Shown in pieces: positions 17,057 to 25,522 of a DNA stretch of 64,000 bases; the stretch's first letter is position 1; every line of letters begins with the position of its first letter. This DNA is from Bacteroidota bacterium (GTDB lineage Bacteria > Bacteroidota > Ignavibacteria > Ignavibacteriales > Melioribacteraceae): the NCBI GenBank assembly GCA_023381535.1, contig JAMCSN010000014.1, forward strand, positions 62,415-126,414, written 5' to 3'. Made by a program: the position numbers and the translations under genes. The notes under the pieces are model-generated. The model was not told the origin of the DNA and made no database searches. It saw only the letters and a list, made by a program, of their open reading frames with translations.

Positions 17057-17800
17057 ATGCAGCAGAAAGAAACGTTAATGAAAAGTACGCTCATCAAAAG
17101 AATAAATGCTCTGTTGGTCAAAAAGTTTGGATTTCCGAAGCGTAACGGACTTCCGAATCCGCTTGATCTTTTGATCGCAACGATTCTTTCGCAGAACACA
17201 AACGACAATAATTCATACAAAGCATTTCAGAATCTAAAGAGCCATTACAAATCTTGGGACGAACTTCTTGACGAAAAACGTTCCGTTATAAAGAGCAGAA
17301 TCCGAGTTGCCGGATTGGCAGAACAGAAATCCGCCGCAATTAAAAATCTGATTACTGAACTTCACAAGAAAAATGATCTAAGTTTGAAATCGATCGAACG
17401 TTTGGAGAACGAACATGCGATAGAGCAACTGACCTCACACAAAGGCATCGGAGTAAAAACTGCAAGCTGTGTTCTACTTTTTGCACTCGATAGAAATGTT
17501 TGTCCCGTTGATACTCATGTTCATCGAACGACAAACCGAATTGGAATTGTAAAAGAAAAAACTCCCGACAAAACTTTTTTTGCGCTCAATCAAAATTTCC
17601 CCGAAGGGATCGCGCATTCATTCCATACAAACCTTATCAGATTAGGTCGCGAAATTTGTAAATCAACCAATCCTAGCTGCGGGATTTGTCCGTTGCTGAA
17701 AATTTGCAACTTCCCAGATAAGAATCTAAACGGGAAAACCACCGGGAAGAAAAGAGAATTCATGCTGCTGGATAACGTAAACCTGAAAAGTGAAAGGTGA
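17057..17800 (+). CDS. nth: Endonuclease III (DNA glycosylase/AP lyase)
   Basis: A base-excision repair enzyme for oxidised pyrimidines. The helix-hairpin-helix with catalytic Lys is HKGIGVKTASC (about residue 133), the catalytic Asp is in CPVDTHVHR (about 158), and the iron-sulfur cluster is C-x6-C-x2-C-x5-C (CKSTNPSCGICPLLKIC, about 200-216). It carries about 30 residues beyond the cluster, longer than E. coli Nth. The reading frame ends inside a heptamer repeat tract. The start may be at 17057 or the ATG at 17078. Confidence 0.93.
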   Translation: MQQKETLMKSTLIKRINALLVKKFGFPKRNGLPNPLDLLIATILSQNTNDNNSYKAFQNLKSHYKSWDELLDEKRSVIKSRIRVAGLAEQKSAAIKNLITELHKKNDLSLKSIERLENEHAIEQLTSHKGIGVKTASCVLLFALDRNVCPVDTHVHRTTNRIGIVKEKTPDKTFFALNQNFPEGIAHSFHTNLIRLGREICKSTNPSCGICPLLKICNFPDKNLNGKTTGKKREFMLLDNVNLKSER

Positions 17801-17852
17801 AAAGTGAAACGTGAAAGGTGAAACGTGAAAGGTGAAAAGTGAAACGTGAAAG
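17790..17852 (+). repeat. Heptanucleotide repeat GTGAAAN x 9
   Basis: Nine consecutive 7-mers of the form GTGAAA plus a variable base (A, C or G) run from the last codons of nth into the spacer. The nth stop codon lies within the second repeat. A degenerate half-unit precedes the tract. The low-complexity frames across it are not genes. Confidence 0.9.
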
Positions 17853-17966
17853 GTCAACGTTAATTGAACAAAAGAGGCTTCCGGCTTGTTTTAATATTAA
17901 AGCGGAGCTCATGTTTGTTTTCAAAACTGAGTTCTTTATATTTAAGCCCACAAACAATCAAGGTAT

Positions 17967-19370
17967 TTGGTGCAAAAATCCTATGATATTGCCATTTTGG
18001 GCGGCGGACCGGGCGGTTACGTTGCCGCAATCCGAGCCGGTCAGTTAGGACTTAAAACGGTTTTGATTGACAAAGATAATCTCGGCGGTATATGTCTTAA
18101 TTGGGGATGCATTCCTACTAAATCACTTCTGAAGAATGCCGAGATTTATGATACTATGAAAAATCATTCCGCCGATTTTGGAATTTCCGTTCAAGGTTTG
18201 AATTTTGATTTTGGAAAAATTATAAAGCGCAGCCGCGATATTTCAGACCGCATTACAAAAAATGTTGAACTGCTGATTAAGAAGAATAAAGTTGATCGCA
18301 TCCGCGGATTTGGTAAACTCGTTTCGAAAAATCAGATTGATATTTATGATGATAAAAAGAAGACCGATTCAATCACTGCCGATAAAATAATTGTTGCTAC
18401 CGGTGCGCGTCCTAAAACTTTTCCATCAATACCGGTTGATCATAAGAATATTATCACATCAACCGAAGCGATGAATCTTCCGGCTCAGCCGAAAGATTTA
18501 ATCGTTATTGGTGCCGGTGCAATCGGAGTTGAGTTCGCTTACTTTTATAATGTGTTCGGTACAAAGGTAACGATCATTGAAATGTTGGAGAATATTCTTC
18601 CGATTGAGGACAAAGAAATTTCTGAGACGCTGGAAAAAAGTTTTAAGAAACGCGGAATAGATGTTTACACTTCAACAAAAGTTGAAAAAGCTGAAGTGAA
18701 GGGAAATCAAGTTGTAGTTACGATTGAGAAAGATGGAAAGAAAGTGGAACTGAAAGCTGAAAAAGTTTTAAGTGCGATTGGAGTGACGGGAAATATTGAA
18801 GGATTTGGTTTGCAAGAACTTGGTGTTGAAATAGAAAAAGGTCACATCAAAGTTGATAAACAAAATTATCAAACAAACGTTTCCAGTGTTTATGCAATCG
18901 GCGACGTGATTGGCGCTCCATGGCTTGCACACGTTGCATCGGCAGAAGGAATACATTGCGTTGAGACTATCAAAGGGTTAAATCCGCATCCGGTCGATTA
19001 CAGTTCGATTCCGGGATGCACTTATTGCCAGCCACAAGTTGCGAGCATCGGATTAACAGAAAAGAAAGCCCGAGATGCCGGTTACGAATTGAAGATCGGA
19101 AAATTCCCATTCATGGCAAGCGGCAAAGCATTTGCTGCGGGCGAAAGGGAAGGATTTGTTAAAATAATTTTTGATGCAAAGTACGGTGAACTTCTCGGCG
19201 CCCATATAATCGGTAACGAAGCAACCGAGTTAATTGCCGAAATCGGAATTGCGAAATCGATGGAAGCGACTTATGAATCGATTATCAAAACTGTTCACGC
19301 TCATCCGACTTTATCAGAATCAATAATAGAAGCAGCGGCAAACGCTTATGGCGAATCAATCCACATATAG
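17967..19370 (+). CDS. lpd: Dihydrolipoyl dehydrogenase (E3)
   Basis: The flavoprotein that reoxidises the dihydrolipoyl arm of 2-oxoacid dehydrogenase complexes with NAD+. FAD-binding GGGPGGYVAAIRAGQLG lies at residues about 12-28. The redox disulfide is GGICLNWGCIPTKS (about 40-53). The NAD fold is VIGAGAIGVEFA (about 175), and the C-terminal His-Glu pair is in HAHPTLSES (about 445). Start codons are TTG 17967 or GTG 17970, with AAGG just upstream. It overlaps lipB by 23 nt and heads the lpd-lipB-E1-E2-lipA cluster. Confidence 0.94.
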   Translation: MVQKSYDIAILGGGPGGYVAAIRAGQLGLKTVLIDKDNLGGICLNWGCIPTKSLLKNAEIYDTMKNHSADFGISVQGLNFDFGKIIKRSRDISDRITKNVELLIKKNKVDRIRGFGKLVSKNQIDIYDDKKKTDSITADKIIVATGARPKTFPSIPVDHKNIITSTEAMNLPAQPKDLIVIGAGAIGVEFAYFYNVFGTKVTIIEMLENILPIEDKEISETLEKSFKKRGIDVYTSTKVEKAEVKGNQVVVTIEKDGKKVELKAEKVLSAIGVTGNIEGFGLQELGVEIEKGHIKVDKQNYQTNVSSVYAIGDVIGAPWLAHVASAEGIHCVETIKGLNPHPVDYSSIPGCTYCQPQVASIGLTEKKARDAGYELKIGKFPFMASGKAFAAGEREGFVKIIFDAKYGELLGAHIIGNEATELIAEIGIAKSMEATYESIIKTVHAHPTLSESIIEAAANAYGESIHI

Positions 19371-20055
19371 AAATCTAAATTACTGCGATCTCGGTTTAAT
19401 CGATTACAAACAAGCCTGGGATCTGCAGTACGATACATTTGCAAAGCGACTGAAAGACGAAACGGAAGACATATTGTTTCTGCTTCAGCATCCGCATACT
19501 TACACGCTGGGTAAAGTTACCGATAAAGAAAATCTGCTTTCCAATGATGAGCAGCTAAAAGAACTTGGCATAAACGTTTATGAAATTGATCGCGGCGGAG
19601 ATATTACGTACCACGGACCGGGACAAATAGTTGGCTATCCAATTCTGAAATTGAGCAACTGGAAAGAAGATACTCACGCATACTTGCGCGGACTCGAAGA
19701 AGTTATCATTCAAACTTGCGCTGAATATGGTTTGAAGACGGAACGGAATCCTAATTATACCGGTGTCTGGATTGAGAACAGAAAAATTGCGGCAATCGGA
19801 ATTAAAGTGAGCCGATGGGTGACGATGCATGGTTTCGCATTCAATGTGAACACCGATCTTTCATATTTCGGTGGAATCATTCCGTGCGGCATTAAAGATA
19901 AAGATGTGACGTCGTTGCAACGCGAGCTTGGAAGAGAAATTGATCTGGATGAAGTAAAATTGAAGTTGGTGTCAAACTTCAAAAATGTTTTCGGTTATTC
20001 GGGAATAAAAAACGTGCGTAAAGAAAATTTTCTGCAAACTGTTTTGCAATCTTGA
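19348..20055 (+). CDS. lipB: Lipoyl(octanoyl) transferase LipB
   Basis: It moves octanoyl groups from acyl carrier protein to the lipoyl domains. The family motif RGGDITYHGPGQ is at about residue 82, the Lys in KIAAIGIKVS at about 148, and the catalytic Cys in IPCGIKDKDVTSL at about 180. Its 235 residues are the normal length. The start overlaps the lpd 3' end and E1 follows 16 nt downstream. Together with LipA at the end of the cluster it supplies lipoate for the adjacent E2. Confidence 0.94.
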   Translation: MANQSTYRNLNYCDLGLIDYKQAWDLQYDTFAKRLKDETEDILFLLQHPHTYTLGKVTDKENLLSNDEQLKELGINVYEIDRGGDITYHGPGQIVGYPILKLSNWKEDTHAYLRGLEEVIIQTCAEYGLKTERNPNYTGVWIENRKIAAIGIKVSRWVTMHGFAFNVNTDLSYFGGIIPCGIKDKDVTSLQRELGREIDLDEVKLKLVSNFKNVFGYSGIKNVRKENFLQTVLQS

Positions 20056-20071
20056 TGAAAAGGAAATTAGG

Positions 20072-22165
20072 ATGACAAAAAACGGCAAGGTAGAAGAAGC
20101 AGTACTTGATACAAAATCGAACGGCAATAAGCCTACGGGCAAGATAGATTCTTTCGGCGGAATGACAAAAGACGAATTGATGAATGTTCTTCGTCTGATG
20201 ACGCTTTCGCGAACGATTGACCACAAAGTAATGAATCTTCTGAAGCAAGGGAAAGCATTTTTCCACATCGCCGGCTCCGGGCATGAAGCAACACAAGTTG
20301 CGTTCGGTCTCGCGATGAAAAAAGGAATCGATTGGGCATTCCCGTATTACCGCGACATGTGTTTTTCAATTGCTGCCGGAATCAAGATCGAAGATATTTT
20401 CCTTTCGTTCCTTGCTAAGGAGGACGATCCATTTACTGGCGGAAGACAAATGCCGTGTCATTGGACATCGAAAGAATTGAACATCCCGACACAATCAAGT
20501 CCGACCGGTACTCAGTTTCTTCAAGCAGTCGGTGCCGCTCTTGCAATGAAGAAAAAAGGGATCAACGGAGTTGTCTATGCCAGCAGCGGCGAAGGAACGA
20601 CTTCTCAAGGCGAGTTTCATGAAGCGGTTAATTGGGCTTCGCGAGAAAAACTTCCGGTTGTATTTGTTGTTCAAAACAACAAATGGGCAATTTCCGTCCC
20701 GGTAGAAAATCAAGCCGGCGGAAAAAATTCATCTGTGGTAGAGATGATGAGCGGTTATGAAAATCTTTTAAGATTGGAAGTTGATGGAACCGATTTTTTG
20801 CAAGTCAATGCGATCGCTCAATCGGCATTTAAGTATGCGCGTCAGGGCAAAGGTCCCGCTTTGGTTGAAGCGCATGTTGTAAGATTACTTTCTCATTCAT
20901 CATCAGACGACCAGAAAAAATATCGTCCCGTTGAATCGCTTAAAGAAGATTTGAAAAAAGATCCGATAGAAATTTTTTCCAATCAACTTATCAGCAAAGG
21001 GATTCTTACTAATCTCGCTTACGAAGAATTCAAAAAAGAAATTCTTCAACACGTGAATGAAGCTGCCGATTGGTCGCTGAAACAACCGGAACCGAAAGCT
21101 GAAACTGCACTCCGATATGTTTTGGATGAATCTGGTAAGCGCGATAGACTTGAATACGAAAAAATTACTCATCAAGGCAAGCCGATTGTAATGGTTGATG
21201 CAATCAATCATGCACTCAAAGAAGAAATGGACCGCAACGATAAAATTTATGTTTTCGGCGAGGACATTGCCGATGGCAAAGGCGGCGTATTCACCGCAAC
21301 AAAAGGATTATCAACTACATTTGGCAATGAAAGAGTTTTCAATTCTCAACTTGCCGAAGCGAGTATAGTTGGCGTTGCAATCGGAATGGCGTTAGCCGGT
21401 TTAAAACCGTGCGCAGAAATTCAGTTTGGAGATTACATCTGGCCTGCTTTCATGCAGTTCCGCGATGAGCTTGTTATGTACCGTTATCGTTCAAACAATT
21501 TGTTTGAAGCCCCGGCGGTTATTCGCGTGGCGGTTGGCGGTTACATCCACGGCGGTTTGTATCACAGCCAAAACATAGAAGGATTTTTTTCACACATGCC
21601 GGGATTGTTAATCGCATATCCATCAAATTCTTCCGATGCAAAAGGTCTGCTGAAAACCGCTCTTCGAATTAACGATCCGGTTTTGTTCTTGGAACACAAA
21701 GGTTTGTATAGACAAAGTTACGCCAGCACTCCCGAACCCGATGCGGATTATCTCGTACCTTTCGGAAAAGCAAAAGTTGTTAAAGAAGGTAATGATGTTT
21801 CGATCATCACCTATGGTGCGATGGTGCATGAATCAAACTTTGCGGCAAAGAAATTGGAAGAAGAAGGATATTCAATCGAGATTATCGATCTGCGAACGAT
21901 TGCACCTTTGGATGTAGAAACGATTTATAAGTCGGTAAAGAAAACCTGCAAGGTTATGGTAATTCATGAAGACACTTTGACTGCCGGATTCGGAGCGGAA
22001 ATCGCAGCAAGAATTTCCGAAAACTGTTTTGAATTTTTGGATGGACCGGTTAGAAGAATTGCCGGAGCCGATACACCGATTCCATATGCACCGAGTTTGG
22101 AAAATTTTGTTCTTCCGACAAGAAACAAAATTTATGATGCAATAAAAACTTTATTAGAATACTAA
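20072..22165 (+). CDS. Fused 2-oxoacid dehydrogenase E1 (alpha and beta subunits in one chain)
   Basis: Thiamine-diphosphate decarboxylase of a branched-chain or pyruvate dehydrogenase complex. Residues about 30-340 are the E1-alpha part, with the ThDP motif GEGTTSQGEFHEAVNWA and VVQNNKWAIS. Residues about 370-697 are the E1-beta part, with YVFGEDIADGKGGVF and a C-terminal transketolase domain. These are usually two genes. The fusion is full length, and I see no frameshift or internal start at the joint. Homology by eye is closest to the 2-oxoisovalerate type, but substrate is not proven. Confidence 0.9.
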   Translation: MTKNGKVEEAVLDTKSNGNKPTGKIDSFGGMTKDELMNVLRLMTLSRTIDHKVMNLLKQGKAFFHIAGSGHEATQVAFGLAMKKGIDWAFPYYRDMCFSIAAGIKIEDIFLSFLAKEDDPFTGGRQMPCHWTSKELNIPTQSSPTGTQFLQAVGAALAMKKKGINGVVYASSGEGTTSQGEFHEAVNWASREKLPVVFVVQNNKWAISVPVENQAGGKNSSVVEMMSGYENLLRLEVDGTDFLQVNAIAQSAFKYARQGKGPALVEAHVVRLLSHSSSDDQKKYRPVESLKEDLKKDPIEIFSNQLISKGILTNLAYEEFKKEILQHVNEAADWSLKQPEPKAETALRYVLDESGKRDRLEYEKITHQGKPIVMVDAINHALKEEMDRNDKIYVFGEDIADGKGGVFTATKGLSTTFGNERVFNSQLAEASIVGVAIGMALAGLKPCAEIQFGDYIWPAFMQFRDELVMYRYRSNNLFEAPAVIRVAVGGYIHGGLYHSQNIEGFFSHMPGLLIAYPSNSSDAKGLLKTALRINDPVLFLEHKGLYRQSYASTPEPDADYLVPFGKAKVVKEGNDVSIITYGAMVHESNFAAKKLEEEGYSIEIIDLRTIAPLDVETIYKSVKKTCKVMVIHEDTLTAGFGAEIAARISENCFEFLDGPVRRIAGADTPIPYAPSLENFVLPTRNKIYDAIKTLLEY

Positions 22166-22167
22166 AC

Positions 22168-22227
22168 TGTAGCGCAGAATCGTATTCTGCGCGCAAAAAT
22201 ATGCGCAGATTATGAATCGATGCTACA
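22168..22227 (+). repeat. Palindromic intergenic element with competing hairpins
   Basis: An outer inverted pair TGTAGC (22168-22173) and GCTACA (22222-22227) encloses TCTGCGC (22186-22192). That segment can pair with either GCGCAGA at 22172-22178 or GCGCAGA at 22203-22209. The upstream hairpin is a perfect 9-bp stem with loop CGT. It lies between E1 and E2. Confidence 0.65.
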
Positions 22228-22242
22228 TTACTTGGAGAAGAA

Positions 22243-23817
22243 ATGAAAGTTGAAATCGTAATGCCGCAAATGGGTGAAAGCATTACCGAAGGCACGCTCA
22301 TTAAATGGCACAAGAAAAAAGGCGACACGGTTAAGAAGGATGAGATTATTTATGAAATAGCTACCGATAAAGTTGACACGGAAATTCCAAGTCCGGAAAA
22401 CGGAATCCTTGTCGATATCAAAGTGTTTGAACAGGAAACCGTTAAGGTTGGAACAGTGGTTGCGGTTATAGAAACTAACGGCGAAGCAAAAATTAGCCCG
22501 GCTGAAAAAAAGGAAGAAGAAATTCCATCAACTACACAAGTCGGCGGAGAAATGATTGATATACCGATGCCGAAGATGGGCGAGTCTGTTATGGAAGGAA
22601 CGATTATCAAGTGGCACAAAAAAGTCGGCGATAAAATTGAGCGTGACGAAATAATTTTTGAAATCAGCACTGATAAAGTCGATACCGAAGTGCCTTCACC
22701 GGTAGAAGGAACGCTCGTTGAAATACTTCATCAAGAAAACGAAACGGTTGCGGTTGGAGTTTCTGTTGCAAGAATTTCTACAAGTGGTGGGATCGTAAAA
22801 CCAAAGACTGAAACAAAGAAAGATCAAGAGCAAGATCAAGAGCAAGAGCAAGATCATGAGCATGATCATGAACGAAAAGTAAAGACGCAGCAGCCGGTTA
22901 CATCAAACAGATTTTATTCACCGCTGGTGCTTAACATTGCACGCACTGAAGGAATTTCGATGAGCGAGCTTGAAACAATCCCGGGAAGCGGAATCGGCGG
23001 ACGCCTATCGAAAAGTGATTTGCTTGCTTACGTTGAAAAAAACAGAACAGGCTCTTCGATGTTTTCAAAAAGCGAAAAAATTTCTGGCGAGACAAAGAAA
23101 ACAGTTCCGGGTCAGCGTACAGAAGTGATTCCTATGGATAACAATCGTCAGCGGGTTATGCATCACATGCTGAACAGCCGGGACACTTCCGTTCATGTTA
23201 CTGCAATGATTGAAGTTGATATGACCAAGGTTCACAATTTCATCGAGAAGAACAGAGAAGCATTTGCTGCGGAAGGAATAAAATTGACTTACATGCCGTT
23301 CGTTTCATTCGCTGCAATTAAAGGACTGAAAGAATTTCAGTTGATGAACGCATCGATCGATGGCAATAACATCGTTCTGAAAAAATATATCAATCTTGGA
23401 ATTGCCGTTGCTGTTGAGCCGAATGGTCTTATCGTTCCTAACATTAAAAACGCAGACGAAAAAAATATTCGCGGACTGGCAAAATCAATTGCAGATATCA
23501 GTAACCGGGCGCGCAATAAAAAACTTGTACCGGATGATGTTGCCGATGGGACGTTTTCAATAACAAATTACGGTGTGTTCGGTTCACTGTTTGGAACGCC
23601 GATAATCAATCAGCCTGAAGTTGCAATTCTTGGAGTCGGAACCGTAACTAAGAAACCGGTTGTCATTGAAGCAAACGGTGCCGAAAGTATTTCGATACGA
23701 CCGATGATGTATTTGTCACTGAGTCATGATCACCGGTTAGTTGACGGAATGCTCGGCGGTAAATTTTTGAAATTCGTGAAAGAAGTTTTGGAAAATTTTG
23801 ACACAAGCTTGGTGTAA
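22243..23817 (+). CDS. Dihydrolipoamide acyltransferase (E2), two lipoyl domains
   Basis: Core acyltransferase of the 2-oxoacid dehydrogenase complex. Two N-terminal lipoyl domains carry the lipoylated Lys in EIATDKVDTEIPSP (about residue 46) and EISTDKVDTEVPSP (about 150). A charged Gln/Glu/Asp/His linker encoded by hexamer repeats (22821-22874) follows. The E3-binding domain starts at RFYSPLVLNIARTEGI (about 223), and the catalytic domain ends with SHDHRLVDGMLGG (HxxxDG). A Shine-Dalgarno GGAGAAG precedes the ATG. It pairs with the fused E1 and with Lpd in the same cluster. Confidence 0.93.
   Translation: MKVEIVMPQMGESITEGTLIKWHKKKGDTVKKDEIIYEIATDKVDTEIPSPENGILVDIKVFEQETVKVGTVVAVIETNGEAKISPAEKKEEEIPSTTQVGGEMIDIPMPKMGESVMEGTIIKWHKKVGDKIERDEIIFEISTDKVDTEVPSPVEGTLVEILHQENETVAVGVSVARISTSGGIVKPKTETKKDQEQDQEQEQDHEHDHERKVKTQQPVTSNRFYSPLVLNIARTEGISMSELETIPGSGIGGRLSKSDLLAYVEKNRTGSSMFSKSEKISGETKKTVPGQRTEVIPMDNNRQRVMHHMLNSRDTSVHVTAMIEVDMTKVHNFIEKNREAFAAEGIKLTYMPFVSFAAIKGLKEFQLMNASIDGNNIVLKKYINLGIAVAVEPNGLIVPNIKNADEKNIRGLAKSIADISNRARNKKLVPDDVADGTFSITNYGVFGSLFGTPIINQPEVAILGVGTVTKKPVVIEANGAESISIRPMMYLSLSHDHRLVDGMLGGKFLKFVKEVLENFDTSLV
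22821..22874 (+). repeat. In-frame hexamer repeat in the E2 linker
   Basis: Nine contiguous 6-mers of the form WGANMA (AGATCA, AGAGCA, TGAGCA, TGATCA and variants). In frame they encode a D/E/H-Q/H linker. The same hexamer family occurs at 23891-23926 and 63646-63675 outside coding sequence. Confidence 0.8.
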
Positions 23818-23853
23818 AACACAAATCTCTTACTCTTTGCATAGATTAAAAGC

Positions 23854-23889
23854 TCGCCTCGTCCCGATAAGATCGGGATCGAAGCGGGC
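23854..23889 (+). repeat. Small hairpin element with TCGCCTCG...GAAGCGGGC ends
   Basis: The core is the 17-nt hairpin TCCCGAT-AAG-ATCGGGA (23862-23878), nearly the same as the anticodon-arm replacement in the tRNA-Pro repeats. It is flanked by TCGCCTCG and GAAGCGGGC, which also bracket the hairpin element at 34735-34794. Confidence 0.7.
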
Positions 23890-23890
23890 A

Positions 23891-23926
23891 AGATCATGAA
23901 AAAGAGCAAGATCAGGAAAAAGAGCA
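23891..23926 (+). repeat. Hexamer repeat in the ribosome-binding region of lipA
   Basis: Six 6-mers (AGATCA, TGAAAA, AGAGCA, AGATCA, GGAAAA, AGAGCA) end one base before the lipA ATG. No separate Shine-Dalgarno sequence is present, so the repeat itself occupies that site. Confidence 0.75.
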
Positions 23927-23927
23927 A

Positions 23928-24842
23928 ATGGGAAATAAAACGATAAATCAACACCAGAAAAAATTTGCAGAAGTGATTGAAAAAGAACGACCGGAATTGG
24001 GTAAGCGTCCGGATTGGCTGAAGGTACGGTTGCCAAGCGGGCAGAACTACAAAGAAGTTTTTGACTTGATGCGCAAATCGAAATTGAACACGGTTTGCGA
24101 AGAAGCCAAATGTCCAAACATTGCCGAATGCTGGAATGCACGAACTGCAACTTTTATGATTCTTGGCGATACATGTACACGGAGCTGCGGATTCTGCAAC
24201 GTGAAAGTTGGAATACCAAACGAACTTGATCTTGATGAACCAAGAAGAGTTGCTGAATCAGTTGAGGCTTTGAATTTGCGTCACGTCGTCATTACATCAG
24301 TTGATCGCGATGAACTGAAAGACTGCGGTGCATCAATCTTCGCAGAGACAGTTAGGTTGATACGAGAAAAGATGCCATCAACCACAATTGAAATTCTTAT
24401 CCCGGATTTCAAAGGCGAAGAAGAATCATTTGAAATAATTTTACAAAACCCGCCTGATATTCTTAATCATAACTTGGAAACTGTTAAACGATTGTATCAT
24501 GCCGTTCGTCCCCAAGCAAAGTATGATCGCAGTCTCAAATTAATTAGATGGTTCAAAGATCACGGGTTAAGAACCAAGAGCGGTATTATGGTAGGAATCG
24601 GTGAAACAAAAGAAGAAGTCGCCGAACTCATCAGCGATCTTCACGTTCACGGCTGCGACATTATGACGATCGGTCAGTATCTTCAGCCAACGAAAATTCA
24701 TCTGCCGGTTCATCGGTTCGTTACACTTGATGAGTTTAACTACTACAAAGAATTTGGATTAAACCTTGGAATGAAAGCGGTCGAGTCCTCACCTTTGGTA
24801 AGAAGTTCCTATCATGCCGATAAGCACGCCGAGTTAGTCTAA
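23928..24842 (+). CDS. lipA: Lipoyl synthase LipA (radical SAM)
   Basis: It inserts sulfur at C6 and C8 of protein-bound octanoyl groups. The auxiliary cluster ligands are C-x4-C-x5-C (CEEAKCPNIAEC, about residue 56-67) and the radical-SAM cluster is CTRSCGFC (about 84-91). The C-terminal RSSYHA provides the Ser ligand. Length (304) is typical. It closes the lpd-lipB-E1-E2 cluster. A 17-nt hairpin and hexamer repeats fill the spacer upstream. Confidence 0.95.
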   Translation: MGNKTINQHQKKFAEVIEKERPELGKRPDWLKVRLPSGQNYKEVFDLMRKSKLNTVCEEAKCPNIAECWNARTATFMILGDTCTRSCGFCNVKVGIPNELDLDEPRRVAESVEALNLRHVVITSVDRDELKDCGASIFAETVRLIREKMPSTTIEILIPDFKGEEESFEIILQNPPDILNHNLETVKRLYHAVRPQAKYDRSLKLIRWFKDHGLRTKSGIMVGIGETKEEVAELISDLHVHGCDIMTIGQYLQPTKIHLPVHRFVTLDEFNYYKEFGLNLGMKAVESSPLVRSSYHADKHAELV

Positions 24843-25181
24843 GAAATAGATTAAATTCAAAAAGAAAATTTTTTTTGCATTAATCTTTCCCTTGTACTTC
24901 CATAATTTTTTTTTATTTTTGGAGAAGACGGTCTTAGTTAAATAATTCTTATTGAATCAATTTAATTTCTCATAAATAAAAATCTAAGCCGATGGTTCTT
25001 CTTATTTATTTTCAGCGATAAAATAACTCAAAAATTTCGACAAAAAGACGGTGGTTGAGACTTTTCACCAATTAAGATTAAGAAAAGTCTGGCACGTTAG
25101 TTAGGAGTAGTTCATAGGTTCGATTAATTGAAATGCATAGAATTCTGATCGAAATATATAAACTAATTGTAATTAACTTTT
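24843..25181 (+). other. Long, possibly structured leader before the ferredoxin oxidoreductase operon
   Basis: This AT-rich 340-bp region has no long ORF. It contains a 9-bp stem (AGACTTTTC at about 25050 with GAAAAGTCT at about 25081-25090) and a 9-codon ORF at 24992-25021 encoding MVLLIYFQR. It ends in the hairpin at 25182. A promoter candidate TTGAAT near 24952 is weak. A regulatory leader is possible but not shown. Confidence 0.35.
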
Positions 25182-25217
25182 AAAAGGTTATGGCATAAGC
25201 TATAACCTTTTTGTTTT
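25182..25217 (+). terminator. Intrinsic terminator or attenuator upstream of the vor/kor operon
   Basis: AAAAGGTTAT (25182-25191) pairs perfectly with ATAACCTTTT (25202-25211) around a 10-nt loop and is followed by a T-rich tail. It lies only about 20 bp before the first gene, so it either ends lipA transcripts or acts as an attenuator. Confidence 0.7.
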
Positions 25218-25234
25218 AATGAAGAGGTATCAAT

Positions 25235-25522
25235 ATGGCAAAAGTAAAAGGCGATATTATAATTGACATCGAGAAATGTAAAGGTTGTGAACTTTGCAAG
25301 GCTGCGTGTCCACAAGATTCGCTGGAACTATCTCGAAAACTCAATTCAAAGGGTTATCATTACATTGTTAAGATTGAAGACAATTGTACTGGCTGTATAA
25401 ATTGTGCTCTCGTTTGTCCTGAAGGTATAATTAAAGTTTATAGAAAAATTGATAAGAAAAAAGAACCGGTTGCGACGATTTCAAATGTAACTGGTGATAT
25501 AACTGTAACGGTGCAATCATGA
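25235..25522 (+). CDS. 2-oxoacid:ferredoxin oxidoreductase, delta (ferredoxin-like) subunit
   Basis: A 95-residue protein with two [4Fe-4S] motifs, CKGCELCKAACP (about residue 14) and CTGCINCALVCPEG (about 47). It wires electrons out of the ThDP-containing catalytic subunits. AAGAGG precedes the ATG. The stop overlaps the next start by 4 nt, which suggests translational coupling. Confidence 0.88.
   Translation: MAKVKGDIIIDIEKCKGCELCKAACPQDSLELSRKLNSKGYHYIVKIEDNCTGCINCALVCPEGIIKVYRKIDKKKEPVATISNVTGDITVTVQS

Noticed and set aside
17760..17957. Minus-strand ORF rich in FTFH/SRFTFH words
   Set aside because: It is the translation of the GTGAAAN heptamer tract.
25090..25105. TGGCACG-like sigma-54 -24 element before the ferredoxin oxidoreductase operon
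   Set aside because: The -12 GC is missing and the distance to the gene is long with a terminator between.
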